DNA from: Cantharellus purpuraceus | Taxonomy: Eukaryota; Basidiomycota; Agaricomycetes; Cantharellales; Hydnaceae | Assembly: GCA_025174535.1 (NCBI GenBank) | Contig: JALBUN010000034.1 | Location: forward strand, 1,138,001 to 1,202,000 | Direction of reading: 5' to 3' | Length of the DNA stretch: 64,000 bases | In this document: one piece after another, positions 24,194 through 37,559 of the stretch | How the letters are laid out: each line of letters starts with the position of its first letter | Numbering within the stretch: position 1 is the first letter of the stretch | Program-made: the position numbers and the translations under genes | The notes under the pieces: generated by a model | Databases searched by the model: none | What the model was told of the DNA's origin: nothing | The model's input: only the letters and a program-made list of their open reading frames with translations

Positions 24194-27100
24194 GGTACAG
24201 AGTCGTTCAGGTTCAGGTTGGTAAGCTGGAAGCCGCGGCGCAAATGATAGACGTAGGAAAGGCCGCTGCGCAACGTGGTGGTTTTACCGGAAAGGACAAA
24301 AAGGATGAGTTGGAGGTCGGGAAAAGAGGTGAAGAACAAGGTGCAGTGCGGATGGAGATGTACCGAGGACGACTCAAGGGCACATTCAAAGTCCGACACC
24401 CACATCAGATCTCATGCACATGCCCCGCTTGTTCTTGAGTGTTTTCTTCTTGTGTTCTGCTAGTACTAATCCAAGGCTAAATTGATCGCAATTCTGTCAA
24501 GCTGTAATGAAAGCTTGAGGCTGGCTTTGAGCTTACGATAACCTACATGGTGCGACTGGTAGTGGGTGGTCGGTTTACATTCTGAATGCCCCATCTGTCT
24601 GTTATTGGCTTGATGGACTACCAATGATGCTCTCACAGTGTACGTATGTGTGACAGTTCTCCCAGAGATGGCTATCGTCTACGTCTATCGGCCAACGTCA
24701 ACAGCCCGGAACACCGGCTGGCGCCTCACCTGCTAAATTGGCGCGCGCCCATCGGTGACATTTCTCAACATGCTTGTCTACTACGCGATGCACTTCGTAC
24801 GCGATCTCCTGCAAATCGGTCTCGCATTAGCAGAACAGCCGATTTCAGCACGTCTTGCCCGAAAGTTTGAACATTCGCCTACCCTAACGCAGGCTTTTGA
24901 CGTCCTGTATACTTTTTTGCAGGTATAATAGTAAGCTCCAGATGAACATGCGTGTCTGATCTGACAGACCATCGCGCATTGTATTGCTAGCATACTGCCC
25001 TGGCACTGACAAAGTGACCTAGTCGACTCATCTTGGTGGTTCCCCAACAAATTTTATAGTGGGTAACACAAAAGAACGGCCGCACCAGGAGAAAAAAAAA
25101 CTGGTTTGGTAGCTGTACTCCTGATTCGATGCAGCTTCCTTTGTCGCCGTTTATTGCACCACCGGAAAAAGCAGCCGAGCATGCAACCAAAGTGGACCGG
25201 CCTGTAACCGACGGGATTCGTGCAGCCCGACGCTCGCATATGGCAACGAAGCAACCTGCGTTTGTTTTCAAGCGGTGGACGAGTAGGACATTAGGTAGGG
25301 TCTAAAATTTCTCTACATATATTGGCGCCAGACAGGTTGATCAGTTGGCACAGTTAATTTGATCTGCCTTGTTCCCGATGTAACACGCCGAAAGCATCCC
25401 GCAGAGTTGACGCTGTACACAGCTTTATGCGCCTGTGCCACTGTGAGGCACCTGAAGAATATCGTCGCCACCGAAAGGCTAGATGCGGACAGAATATTTT
25501 CGTAGGGAAAGAGTCCGTCATAGTCCTCCTCATACAATGCTCGTGCCGCGCAGGAGTCTCTTGCCTTCAAGTTGAATCACATTCGAAGGCTCATCACATC
25601 TGAACGGTCAATAGAAGTCGTCTAAAAATATCGATGAATTTTTATTGATAGACACCACACGGTAGTACTGGAGGCACCGTGTTTACAGATGCTGACCCGG
25701 ATGCCACGGCAATAGAAAGCCTTCCAACTTGGGGAACTTTACAGGGTCTGCGCCTGGCTGTTCTTAATCGCTTGTTTCTAAAGTACCAAACCGCAGTGCT
25801 CGTCTCTTGACCAAACATCAACCGTTTCTACTATCTGTTGATTATCGGACTGACTTGTCTCCTGGAACAGTATGACGTGAGATTTCCCTCTGTGCTGATG
25901 GGGGTATGTCAATTTGTTGATAATGGTATATTTATGGTTGCCCCATTTGAACTCCCCCTTTAGGAAGCCTAGCCGCGGATGAAGATACGTGACCACTCGC
26001 CAAAGTCTCATGAGTGGCAGTAGACATGCGAAACCTTTTGGAAGTGGTCCAACTGCCATTCAGCAAGTCTCTGAACAACTTTCGCAACCTATGCAACCTC
26101 GTTCTCGTACCAGAGTAGAAGCCTACCGATGGTATTAACCGGGTTGTCCGCGATCCTGTGAGTGTAGGGTCGGCCAGCAAGGCACCCTGGCACAGGCAAA
26201 TGTGGAAATTAGTATTGACACTGTAATTGCTGGGCGCTGGCCGTCTACCCGTGAGTGATCACCTTGAGCTCATGGGCCCGTCACCATATGTGAATGTGGT
26301 AGGGAATCTACCTCGCTTGGAAATGCCACCACTGTCTATTTTTCAAGAAGTTGCAACAAATAAGGGCCTCTTGAACGCGCTTGATGGAATATGCGTTGTT
26401 GTCTGTCCGTCGGTGCAGTTAGATCGATCGGCTTGTGATCGACGCACCGTTTTAGAGTTGATCACGTGACTTTGTCCACAAAGTGACACGTGACAAGGCG
26501 TGTTTTCCGACTCAACGGTAACAGCTTCCCGCGAATGGTCAGACTCCAGCATGCATTAATTGGGAATTAATGGCCTTGGCACTTGTGCTTGTTCTCCTTT
26601 CCTCGACATCGCTACATTGTGTCAATGGAGGCAACAAGTAAAGACCAACATGACAGCATCATGTCCCTCAAGGCTGGCCCGGAGTGCACTTAGCTTATCT
26701 CTCCAGGATGTTGATTTCCACCATCAATTTTTTTCAGGACACTGGTTCATCCGTTTCCGGGCTTGCATACATCAACCCACTTATCGACTTACGCCAGGAG
26801 TACCGATTGTATTGCGGATGTTGGTTGATGCGGCTCCGAAAATCACTGAGGACTAGACCTTACGACAGATGTCTCGCTCGTCCTTCGCTTCGGCTGGTTT
26901 GCGACAGGGTATTCATTCTCCGTGGCACCGCATGTCTAATGCGAATCCACAAGGTTAAGGTTAGGGTCTAGACGTCAAGATCCGCTCTTTATGGAGGGTA
27001 TATGCCACGATAAGCCTGAGATCGTCTGTCCAAGGTAAGAGAATGCGGACGCTTCAGGTGGACGTGGTGGTGGTGCATCTTAAAAACCCACCTCTGTTCT

Positions 27101-27990
27101 CTCTCTTGACCAACCTGTTCGATGTAAGGATAACCACTGTCTTAGTATAGCGCTCTGGAACCCATTCTCCGAAAAAGCAGTGATCATACAGACAACGCTT
27201 GCATGACCTCCTAGCAGCTTCACCGCATCCCTTCAAGTCGCGAACCATTCGGGCCCCTGGACATCAACGATGTGCAGAGTTATCTTGGCCTGAAGGACTT
27301 ATCAAAACTTAGAGAGTGAGCTATGTTAGTTCGCTCTTACCGGAGTTGCAAACTCCGTCCTGTTTACCCCAGTTCCTCCGGCTCCGCTTCCTGTTCAAGA
27401 CGTGATCCTACCCACGGAATCCTGGTCTGCGTCCTGATTCGCTCAATGCCCATCCGTTCCTGAGTAGGACTTCTCGTAAAGGATAATCAAACCCCAAGTG
27501 AGGCCTGGACCATTCCCTGTGCTACAGGTGTCTACGGCGCCCAGATCAAGTGCGGTGTCTGCGTCAGCCGCGGGCACCATGCAGGCACGGTGTAATGTCA
27601 GGGGTTGCGGAACGAAGCCCGGACAGTCGCTGTCCAGCAGAATCATCTCCTTGCTTGTGATCAGTGCACAAGACACTAGCAGCATATGCTGTCGGTCCGA
27701 AAACGACTCAAATGTTTCACTCTCGGCCCGTCAACTTCATGAGATCCATGGTCACTGAACAAGAAGTAATATTATACTCTTGGTGACTGCATCCTACAAC
27801 GACCGTGTAGGGGAACCCTATACCTAAACCTGACAAGATGACGAGATAGCAATTTTTAAGACATAAACAAGCACAAACCCTGTAAAAGTGGCAAAGAGGC
27901 AGGGAAAAACATGCGTGCATACATAGCAAAGGTGGCGTGGTGGTGCATCAAGACTAGAGAAAAAAAAAAAGAAACAATATGCACATGAAA
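24194..27990. other. Long intergenic region without supported genes
   Basis: About 3.8 kb upstream of the G-alpha gene and downstream of the bZIP gene. No frame exceeds 110 codons and none resembles a known family. A short segment at 26460-26493 holds two CACGTG hexamers (GATCACGTGACT and GACACGTGACAA) about 25 bp apart, a possible binding pair for bHLH-type factors, but no adjacent gene start supports a function. The bZIP 3' flank has an A-run at about 27960-27970. Confidence 0.4.
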
Positions 27991-29876
27991 TCATCGGACC
28001 TCAACCTCCCACTCTCCACCTTCTGCACCTGCAACGGGTCCACTCTTCAACGCAATGCGCACCCTGCGTCGCCCTCCAGAGGCCGAAACCGTGTTCGGTT
28101 GAGACGAAAATAGCGAGACGTCCACATTGGCACCTGCAGCGGGTGTGTCCCACAGGATACCCTGCGAGTGCTCCGGCGCCGCAAAGTCAAGATCCCATCC
28201 TTCCGAAGGCGAGGTGTGTGTAAAACCGAGCGCCGGACTGCCACTACCGAGGCTAGATGGCGGACTCGATTCACCTCTCAGGCCCAGTTCGGATGGGTTC
28301 TCGATGCGCACGCGAATCTTTCCTTCGGCAGCCGAAGGGACAAAGCTAACATCGAATTCGGCTTCGGTGGAGGTACCGAGCTCTGGAAAGGGCGTTAATG
28401 CAGAGCCCGCGCCGGTCGAATAGCCTTGCAGAAGATCACTTGCGCCAGCCTGTCCGTTGAGGAAGGCAAGAGGTAGGTGTAGTTTGCGTCGCGAGCCACC
28501 GTCGCCATCGCCATCAACATCCATACCCGTCCAGTCCAGTAAAGACTCTGCCTGGGCCGGAGATGGTTGATGTCTAGCTGCGCCTGGACCAGGAGTGAAG
28601 GTAAAGCGGCTCGCAGCGTATGGCACAGTGGGTGCAGGAAGCGACAGAAGACTGGGGAGTGCGCAAAGGAGCACGACACCGAAAAGTCCGGCGCCTGTGC
28701 GTTTGGGTAGTGTGTCTGCGCCCATACTTTCACGCTTCACTTGTACATGCCCGCCAGGAGAGCCCGCGTCCGATCCAGCGTCCGAGCTGGAAGTGGTAGA
28801 GGGAGAGCCCGAAGTCCGCAAGCGATTGACTTCGCTTTCAAGCTCCGTGGCTCGCGCGCGAGACTGGGCGAGAAGTGAGCGGAGAGACGTAAGTTCTGTG
28901 TCTCCTGCCGGTTCCGCGGACTCGGACTTGGCTAGTTTCGATTCGGATGTGGGTGAGGAACCGCGCGAGGATGACTGGGTCAAAGCGAGAAGCCGTGCAT
29001 TTTCCTGCTCGAGTTGAGCGACTCGTCTATGGTGACGTGAGACTCTGGGGATGAGAAGAATAGAAGATTACTTACACTTCCATGCACTCAAACTCTTCCC
29101 GCTTTCGCTGACGGCTAAGGAAAGCGGCTGCGCGGTTTTTGACAAGGCGAGCTTCTCGCTTAGAGAGTCCACTGACATCGGGTGGTACAAAGTCCTTTGT
29201 AGAAATGGCGGCGCGCGGCGGTCGCTTTTTAGGAGGCGAGGGCTGAGAAGAAGAAGAAGTAGGAGGTGGGGAAGCTACCATGAAGGATTAGAGGTGGTTG
29301 TGGTTAGGAAAGAAATTTGATGATCATACCATCATCATCCAGGGTTGGTGAGGCGGCCTTGGGGGGCTGGGCGGGAGTGAGCGCTGGTGTAGAGAAGAGG
29401 TGTGAGGTGGGTATGCATTGTTGTTGTTGTTGTTGCTGCTGCTGCTGCGATTGGTGAGCAGGCACAGAGTAGAGCACACTGGTGAGATCGGAAATAGTAT
29501 TGGCGTGCAGCTGGGGTTTGAGCGCGGTGCCTTGCATGGACATGCTGAGTGCATCTGATATAGGGGACGGATTGCTGTTCTGGAGACGATAGTAGTCAAA
29601 GGCATCGCGGATGAGGGTGGTCGAGGACTGGTAGGTGTAGGGGTTCTGCTGGATAGGGTGAAAAGAGTCGAAGGGATTGGCTGTGTCGACGGGATCGGTG
29701 GCAGTTGGGGAGTCCATGAGGGGAAAGGAGATGAGATGAGACATGGGCAGCTCGTCGAAGGGGGTAGGCTGACGTTGGGGTTCGACTGGGGAGACGGGGG
29801 TGGTAGCAGAAGGGGCGGGAGTGGGGGGGAGGGGCGCGAGGGATAAGGTGGGGGGGGACGAGGAGCGGATACGCAT
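27991..29876 (-). CDS. bZIP transcription factor with possible transmembrane anchor
   Basis: Three exons, about 590 residues. Exon 1 (ATG 29876) is a Pro/Ser-rich N-terminus with a run of ten Gln (about 29420-29450). Exon 2 carries the basic region: LSKREARLVKNRAAAFLSRQ followed by RKREEFECME. The zipper crosses the second intron and is short (VAQLEQENARLLAL), with another heptad-rich stretch further on (LLAQSRARATELESEVNRLR). About residue 360 there is a hydrophobic segment, GLFGVVLLCALPSLLSL, preceded by basic residues (LPKRTG). The basic region resembles the ATF6/CREB3 class. A membrane-tethered stress factor released by proteolysis is one reading, which I infer rather than see. The C-terminal about 230 residues are Ser/Gly/Pro-rich with no domain I know. 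The stop is TGA at 27991. Family membership is firm; the tether is a hypothesis. Confidence 0.82.
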
Positions 29877-32800
29877 GATGACTTTTTATATATGAAAGAA
29901 AGAGCGAATCCTCGGACGAGCACGAGACTGACAGAGTTGAACGAAGGGAGCAAATTCAAAGTTAGGTTGAACCAAGTTACAACTTTTCAAAATTATTTAA
30001 TTACAAGATAACTCGATAAGTCAACTGCGCAATAATATTTACAGTTTCTCCGGTTCCTATCAGCCGAGCCATGCGTTTTTTGCTCCGCGGCTCACGCGCA
30101 CCCTGGGTCCTCCCCATTCAAATCAGGTATCCTCACCAGGAAGAATTTACACTCTATTTTCCTCATCACCCCGCACAATAAATCCGTCCGATATTTCTTT
30201 CCCCCAAGACGCCCAGTACTCGCCGTCCTTTTCGGTGAGCTGCTCCCCCAGCCGCCCATTGCGAAAATGCCGCACTGCACGCTAGCGTCTGTCTCAGGAG
30301 CGTGCTGAGGCGCGCCGTCCCGGGCGACACCACCTCTCTATCAACATTGAGCGTGCTTCCCCCGCTTGTGCCGCTGCTCAAGAAGTCTGGCAGCCCCGGC
30401 CTCGTGTGTGCATTCAAGACGCTGCATCGGCCATTCAGGATGCTCATCCGCTACACCCCTTCGGCCTGCCGTCACGGACCCGCGCGTGCTGCCGCTGCCC
30501 CGTATCTGCAGCCCTTGATTATCACTGATCCTTTCCAACTCGTTTTCCAATACAATTCCATCGCCATTTCATATTCCACGGCTTCGGTATCATGGCTTCT
30601 TGTACGCCGAACCATCCTGCACCAACATCTTGCGAGTGCCTGTTTGGTACACCAGACTATGACGGCGTTTGTTGTTCGTTTCTGCCGCGCGGAACGGGAG
30701 ACAGACACGTTTTTGTATTTGTCTCAGAAGCTCCGACGCGGTCATATTCAAAACTGCCTAATTAGGCCACACTGATGCAGCACGTTCTCTCTCTTGTTCT
30801 GCACATTAAACGCGAACTCTCATAGATTCTCAAAATACAAAAGACTCCTCCGCCATCATAACTCTGAGTCATCTATAGCAATCCTGAACGCCACCTGCAC
30901 TGCTCAGAAAGTTTTACCTGCGCTCATCAAGCCGCTGAACCTCAGCTCCACTGCCCACTTAGCTCAGGTCCCGTGTGTCACATTCCACTGTGTAAACCGC
31001 TCTTGTAGTCGAGCCCACTGTCTCGTTCGCTGGTTTATCAACGACGAGTCTTTACAGCCTTGACGACTCAAGCTGCCGACTACTAATACAGATAGATAAC
31101 CCCCTTCATTCGGTCTGACGATGGCTTTCGGTGATTTCTGGACTAGTAATCAAATTGTCGGTATGCCGGACCCATCGTTTTGAAAGTTCATGTATTGTGA
31201 TCACGGTAATCCTTGGGCCGCACTGGCAGAAACGGCAAAAGATCGACCTGCGCCGCACGTCGGGGGGGGCATTGAGTGCAAAAGACGCCAAAACCGAATT
31301 GGCCAGCTTTTCTCGCCGACTCGGCCGCTGCCGTTCGACTCGTGCCATTGCATACAACACCTGGCTCTGCTCGATGTCTAGATCCCGCTTCGCGTTCTTT
31401 GCCTCCTTTGAACACGGATGGTCCCGTGCTTTGGAGCTTCCTTTGCAGGTGCATGATCTTCCTAAATTAGCTCTGTGAGGCACCGAGGCGAAAATAGATG
31501 ATTCAGAAGCTTGAAGCAAAATAAGAGAAGGATTGTCGATGTGCCTGCATATCTGCAATTCGCTTTTCCCGCTTTGCTTCGTTGACTGACCCTCATGACC
31601 TCACAGTATAACTTTCCAGTCACCGACGTGGTCGACCAAGTGAAGGCTCAGCGGTTACTTATCCACACTTTAGGACAATTAACTTCATGACGAAACATAT
31701 GACCGATCACTCTCAGACCTCCGAGGAGCTCAATTACACAGATCGGCCATCACCAAGTCTCGGGATCACTCGCATGTCTGTCTGTCTACAAGGCTCAACA
31801 CCTACTGATAGTATGCCAGTCGTCATGAAGTGGACAACACTCGAAGCTGCGTCATAGCGGACATGCTCAATTGTGTTAGTGCTATGCGTCATTACCCCGT
31901 AGGGGATTCAGCAAGACTCTCGCTTTAATTGAATGAACCGCTTCTAATCTTTGTTTTGTACCTTTTTCATGCCTGGGAGGTGTTCTCGATGTGTTCGAAA
32001 GGATGGCCTTCTCGCCACGCCACATCCCGTAAAAGTCAATTACTGCTCGAGCGATCCCACAAACGCCGCTAGGGAGTCTAAGTCGTGACGCGTGACGATG
32101 GGTTAAGTTATGTGTCTGTCTTCGAGGGTGTAACTTCTCGAACCCCACAGGGGTCATTTCACAATCGGATCGAATCCAATCCAACGAACATTGACGACCA
32201 GATAATACCCCAATCCACCCCACACCCCGCGCGCGTGTCTGGACCCTGAATAACGGCGATGAACTTTGGCCTGGGCAGATCACACCTATTACCCTGTTAC
32301 TTAGGTCCGCTCGCTGCAGTGGGGCGCTGTGCGGCGCAGCCTCTCCCGATCGTCGCGGTCTAACAGTCCCGGAGTCGGTCTACGAACCCCGCGTTCCGCT
32401 TCGAGAGGATGACTCCTCTTTACTAGGTAGGCTCAGGTCGAGTTGCGCGTGTTACAGCGGCTCTTGACTTGTCATGGTTCGGACCGAAGTGCCCTCACGT
32501 TTTGACGCTCTCCGAAGGCACATGGAATGTTACCCCGGTTTGCGGAACGGTAATGTGAATCAAGCATCAAAGTCTATGCCCTGCAAGGGTGCCACCCAAG
32601 GTAAGATGTGTAGGCGATAATGACTCACCGCACATACGGCTGCGTCCAAAGTTAGTTGAAGCCCTGCTCTGATAGAACAAAAGTTATCTGAGCATAAGCG
32701 ACCGGATACAAAGCCTTCGACGGGTAAATATTAGCGAAGCTAATGTCCGAACTTGACTGTGTCACCCGACAGTTCAGATGTTCAATCAGGTGAGCGTTCA

Positions 32801-35800
32801 ACGAAACAACTAGTCAAGTGCACACGCAATACAACTGCCTATCTCGACTCAACTCTTCCATGGCAGTAAAATCAGACGCAGGTGACCTGTGAAATATTAC
32901 AAACGCGACCGCGTTTGAAACCAGGCTTCAGATGATAACCAATCGACTGACATTGTTCTCGCCCCGCCCCGCCCCGCCCCGTCCCGCGCTCTTTACTTAT
33001 AACTTCCAGGGTGTACATAAAAAAAATTGGACGGCCAGGGGCGGATGGCTTCTTGGACAGTTGGTGTCTGAAGATCTTCCGGAACCGTACCATCCGTCGT
33101 GCGCTCCCGTGCTCCCGTGGCTCCCCGACTGGGCTCTAGCACAAAGGCGCTATGGTGCCCAGAGGACCCTACGTGATGACAAATATTAGCTTACCCCGGT
33201 CTCTTTCATTTACGGCAACGTTGTTCATTTTTCAAAACTGGGACAGGCGCCACTCATTGCCGCCAAATAAGGAACTTAGGAGTCGCAAGGGACAGGTGGG
33301 GAAGGTGGCTGTATCTCCGAACTGAAATCGCGTACGAAGGACGCGTGCTCAATCTTGGATAACCAAGGGATAACTCTTCTTTTGGACAACGGAGCATGAG
33401 ACTTAACAACTTAACCTACTGGCAAGATTATGGACCGCAAGTCTTCACGGGTTCCCTCCCACATGCTGCAGTTTATGCTCCTTGATCTGGCAGATGCAGC
33501 CCAAAAGACAGTCAGCGCACGGGGGCTCTAATTATATGGATCTTAGATACCGACCCGCCAAAACCGGTAGGTCAACATGTGCAGCAATACGTTCCATGGT
33601 TACAAATCCTATGTTTTATATGTGGATGATACCAGTTCCTCTCCTTCGCCAGGACAATCATTCTATCACGGATGTTTTTCCGTCCATCTAGGCTGGGCCT
33701 CAACGATCGAGGTGCATACTACTGTTGTCTCTGTGTGGCTGGACAAGTGTCATCTACTAGTAGGCTGAAAATCCTCTGCAGAGGCAGAGAGAGCACGTGC
33801 GACGAGCTCCCCGCACCCAGTATACTCATAGTATACGGCAGGGCCCCTTCTTCTGACGCTGGCTACGAGTTTATATTTCCCCCTGTGACCTTGACCACAA
33901 GCTTCGCAATCTACAAACGAACATCGTCGGAAAAACCTTCTTTCACCCAATTGGCCGTCGCTTCGGACCGAGTGCAATTTAGGATTCTCGTCTCGTACCA
34001 GTCTACCGTGACAGAGCATGCGACGAGGTCGACTGGCTTTCATTCTGCTTTATGCATGACAAGTGCACGCCGGATAATGATACAGTTGGAGTAACATTCG
34101 TATCCCTTGTACGCGACTTAATTTACTTTCCGTGTGCAGATATGACGCTACGACTTTGAGAGGATCGGCACATATGACCCATTAAGCCGTTATTAGGTCG
34201 TTCTCTTTTCCCCTGACACCGCAGTCATGAGGTTAAGCCTTGGAGCCTGGCTCCTTGTGAAGACATATGCATCTCCTTGCGAACTTTTGCAACGCAAGCA
34301 GGTGACATCTGACATTAATGATCTATGATCTATCCTCTTATCGAACCTAACAACTTGCTTACCTGGACGTGCAGTTATTTTATACTTTAACACGACCATG
34401 GATGAATATGGAAGAGATCACCCATCAACCGACGACTCTCCGGTGAGTGCTTCTCCAGCGCAGAAGCTCTTGGCTAGGCAACTTCCACAATGACTGTGCT
34501 ATTTACAGCTTATCATGTTCTCCCAGCCCACCCAATCCCTCTAAAGTAACGGATCACATGACACATTCGGTATTTATTTTCTGGCATTTGACCGCACGCG
34601 TACCTTGGATCTGCCCAAGATTCCGCATCCACTGCTGCAACTCTCAGGGGACTTATCATAGATTAAGAACACTCTCGATCTCTCCTATGATTCTCCGAAC
34701 TTCGAGTCTTTCCTTGACATCATTGGCCCGAATCCTACCACAGCTCGATTCCATTGGACCATCTGTTACCCCTACAGCTTATCGTCTTTTTCAGTCGATT
34801 ATCTCGCTTGGCATGACATCAACCTGCGTTATTTCTCCGTGATCAAATCCACTGGTCTACTTTTAAATCAAGTTCTGAGCTATCTCCTTGCTGCAACGCA
34901 ATGCGACTCATGGCCCGCCCTCATCTCAGAAACGCATGGTCACTCACGGAGATTTCCCGGACTTCGCGTGATCTGTCTGGTAGTGGTTAGTAAGCCATCC
35001 GTGACTGTCAACGTCACGCGTCACCCACATCCAGCGGACATCTCCTCCTCAGGGCGTACTACCTCCCCACGGACCTGGCGCCACTTCCTCATATAGCAGC
35101 TAAGCCTGGTAGGGTTCATCAGTGACAGGTTCCATTGTTCAAAGTAACGTAGGGTACCAAAGGGAGTTGAACTCGGAATAAGTATAAGTATGTTTATTAT
35201 GTGGCTCTAATTATATTTTCCTCCTCTAGGTTCTTTGAGGTTTTGCAACGAATATATCTACAATAAAAGACGAAAAGAGTTGTTATAGTTCAAATTATGA
35301 CTTGCAGCTCCTAGCCTCCGGGGCTCTCTAATTACATTCTTTGCACGTTAAGTTCCCTGAATTCCAACCCGTGAGGGCACTTATAATAAATCTGATTTTC
35401 GAAGTAAGACTGAAGCGGACGTATGTACTGTTAGCCCAGACTTACGGCAGTATGCACAACTCGGAAAGCAAGGTCTTACATTTGGCACATCACTACAAAA
35501 CATAATAGACCCAATCCAATCCTAACCAAATGCACCCTCAAAAGTCGAGAGCTCGTACGTTGCGGACCGAGTCGAAGTCTTTTCCAGGGTAGTAGATCCA
35601 TGCCATTCCGGAGGGTCGACCTTCAGGGGTTGTGAGTGAACAGCTCCTTCGCGTGACTCTTATATAAACCACAGCTACTGGCTCAATGGCGGCGGCTGTC
35701 CATGATAGTTCAAGGACAGTCCCCTATGAACGAGCTGCCTTTCGGGGCATCGAAAAGGAATCACTGGCTTACGTCTGAGATCTGAACGACGGGCTGATTA

Positions 35801-37559
35801 GTTCTCACGTCTAGTCGAATACCAGGATTGTGCTCCAAACGAAAATCCTGGCTTTTTGCTCTGATTGTGGTCTTAGATGATAAATAGTCTAGCATGCCTC
35901 TCAATGGAAGGGATGTATAACCACCAATGTTAATTGTAGCGCCGACGCCACAGAGGCCGATGATTGATTGATCTAACAGCCGGCCTTTCTTGGGGTCCGG
36001 AAGATGAGGAGTTGCCGGCGATATCGACAAATGGCGGTTGCATGACATTGCCCTCTACAGCAAGGGAGTGCCCAGGAGTCGATTTAGATTGTATGGAGTA
36101 GAATGTCTTGGCTCTGAAGTCATGAGACTTGGAAGGTGTCAATAATTCCTAAGAGGTAAAAAGAACTTGATCTAAGTTCAATTAAAGCACTACAAACAGC
36201 GCACCAGATAAGCTGGATTATCATATTGGGTGTCTTCTCTGAGGCACTAGACTTGAGGTATGTGGTGTAAAAAAGGATGGCGTCGCTGGAGACGGGATGT
36301 GTGACCTTTATAGAATATAAATAATATGAATCTGCGAAAATCAATGACGAGTAATAAACGCCTTCCTGAACTTGATAGTGCCCAGCCCTCCCTCGTCGGC
36401 GGCATTCAAGTATCCGTGTGGGAGAACACAACGCTCGCCTTGGTCAGGGGAGTCAGTCCAGTTTCTGTGTAATGCAGGAAGTATGGAGGCTGATTTCCGG
36501 GAAAGGCATGAGAGTATACTTTCTATTCCGCCCTAAATGGTCGTATATCGCCTAAATGGCGTGAGGCCATCACAATGTAAGGGGATGGAAAAATTATAAC
36601 TTATCTTGGTGGTCATGATCATTGGTTGGAATATGAAATACGTTGGATGCATTTGCCTGAGGACTCATGAAACAAGATGTTCCTGTGAAAAAAAGTAGCT
36701 TCCATGTGAATCTTAAATTGATCTGGTAATTACGAACCGTTTCCATTAAACTTCGCATAGCTTCAAAGAAATTCAGCATCAGTATTTATTGGTCATGTTG
36801 TATAAACTTTGTGTTGCCGTCCACCGATGGGGTGGAATCCAGATGTGCAGGATCAGTCATTAATCAAGGCTGAATACAGGGCGTGTTGCCTAAACGTATC
36901 ATAACAAGCGACCGGTGTGACTTCTCATCATTATATAGCCCTCAACAATGTCTCGTCTGAATTCAGCCATTTCCGATCTTCACCCAAAGCTCGGTGAGAG
37001 TTGCACCCAATAGTACAAAGCTAGCCTTGATAACTCACGTAGTCAGCTGCAAGAGCTGTGACGTCGCAAACCCAATCAGTTTCATAGGGAGTGGAGCCAT
37101 CTTGGTGTGGCCTGAGGCACGGCCTCGTTCATGATATTTGCTCACCTCAGGCTGCGCACCTGAGAATGATGCGCTTTTGAAAGAACCATGTGTGAAAATA
37201 TGTCGCCGGCATTCCCATCGATTGATGAGCATCCCGATCCCGAAAGCCTTACGAAGGGGAGGGGTGCCAGGGAAATCAAGCTTTAACTACGAAAAAGACG
37301 AGGTAAACGGGAAGAACTCCGCCATATTGATAGAGCGACGAGGACAAAACCAACAGTCTTAAGTTGGAAGTAGTACCGTTCTGGAGGACAGTTGACAGAC
37401 TACCAAGTAGTACACAATAGCTGTATTTTCGTTACCAAAGGTAGGGACGAGATCATCAACCGATTGACTAGCACTACTGGGCAAGAGCGGGATGGCTCTT
37501 GAGGTAACTTCCAGGGCAGTGTCCGATTTACGTAATAGATCTCATTCTTCAAGCTCAAC
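29877..37559. other. Gene-poor 7.7-kb region
   Basis: No convincing gene apart from one weak candidate at 35764-36779. Frames at 30302-30775, 31106-31558 and 33672-34094 are incidental: they lack family resemblance, and the first begins at GTG. An ATG at 34397 gives 15 codons and then an ideal GTGAGT donor, and an open frame of about 144 codons covers 34665-35096 with protein-like composition, but I could not join them. A run of GCCCC repeats lies at 32961-32983. No LTRs or terminal inverted repeats were recognised. Confidence 0.4.
35764..36779 (-). CDS. Weak candidate: unidentified multi-exon gene
   Basis: Several short minus-strand frames have protein-like composition and plausible intron borders. 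ATG 36779 begins MLNFFEAMRSLMET, followed by a GTTCGT donor and a TTTCACAG acceptor that lead into GTSCFMSPQANASNVFHIP. Further segments are DSPDQGERCVLPHGYLNAAD (about 36450-36390), SYYLYSIKVTHPVSSDAILF (about 36330-36270), FYSIQSKSTPGHSLAVEGN (about 36110-36050) and RLEHNPGIRLDVRTNQPVVQ (about 35840-35780). I cannot connect all of them into one continuous frame and recognise no family. The spans given are approximate. Confidence 0.2.

Noticed and set aside
30302..30775. 157-codon plus-strand frame
   Set aside because: Starts at GTG, composition unremarkable, no motif; likely chance in the bZIP upstream region.
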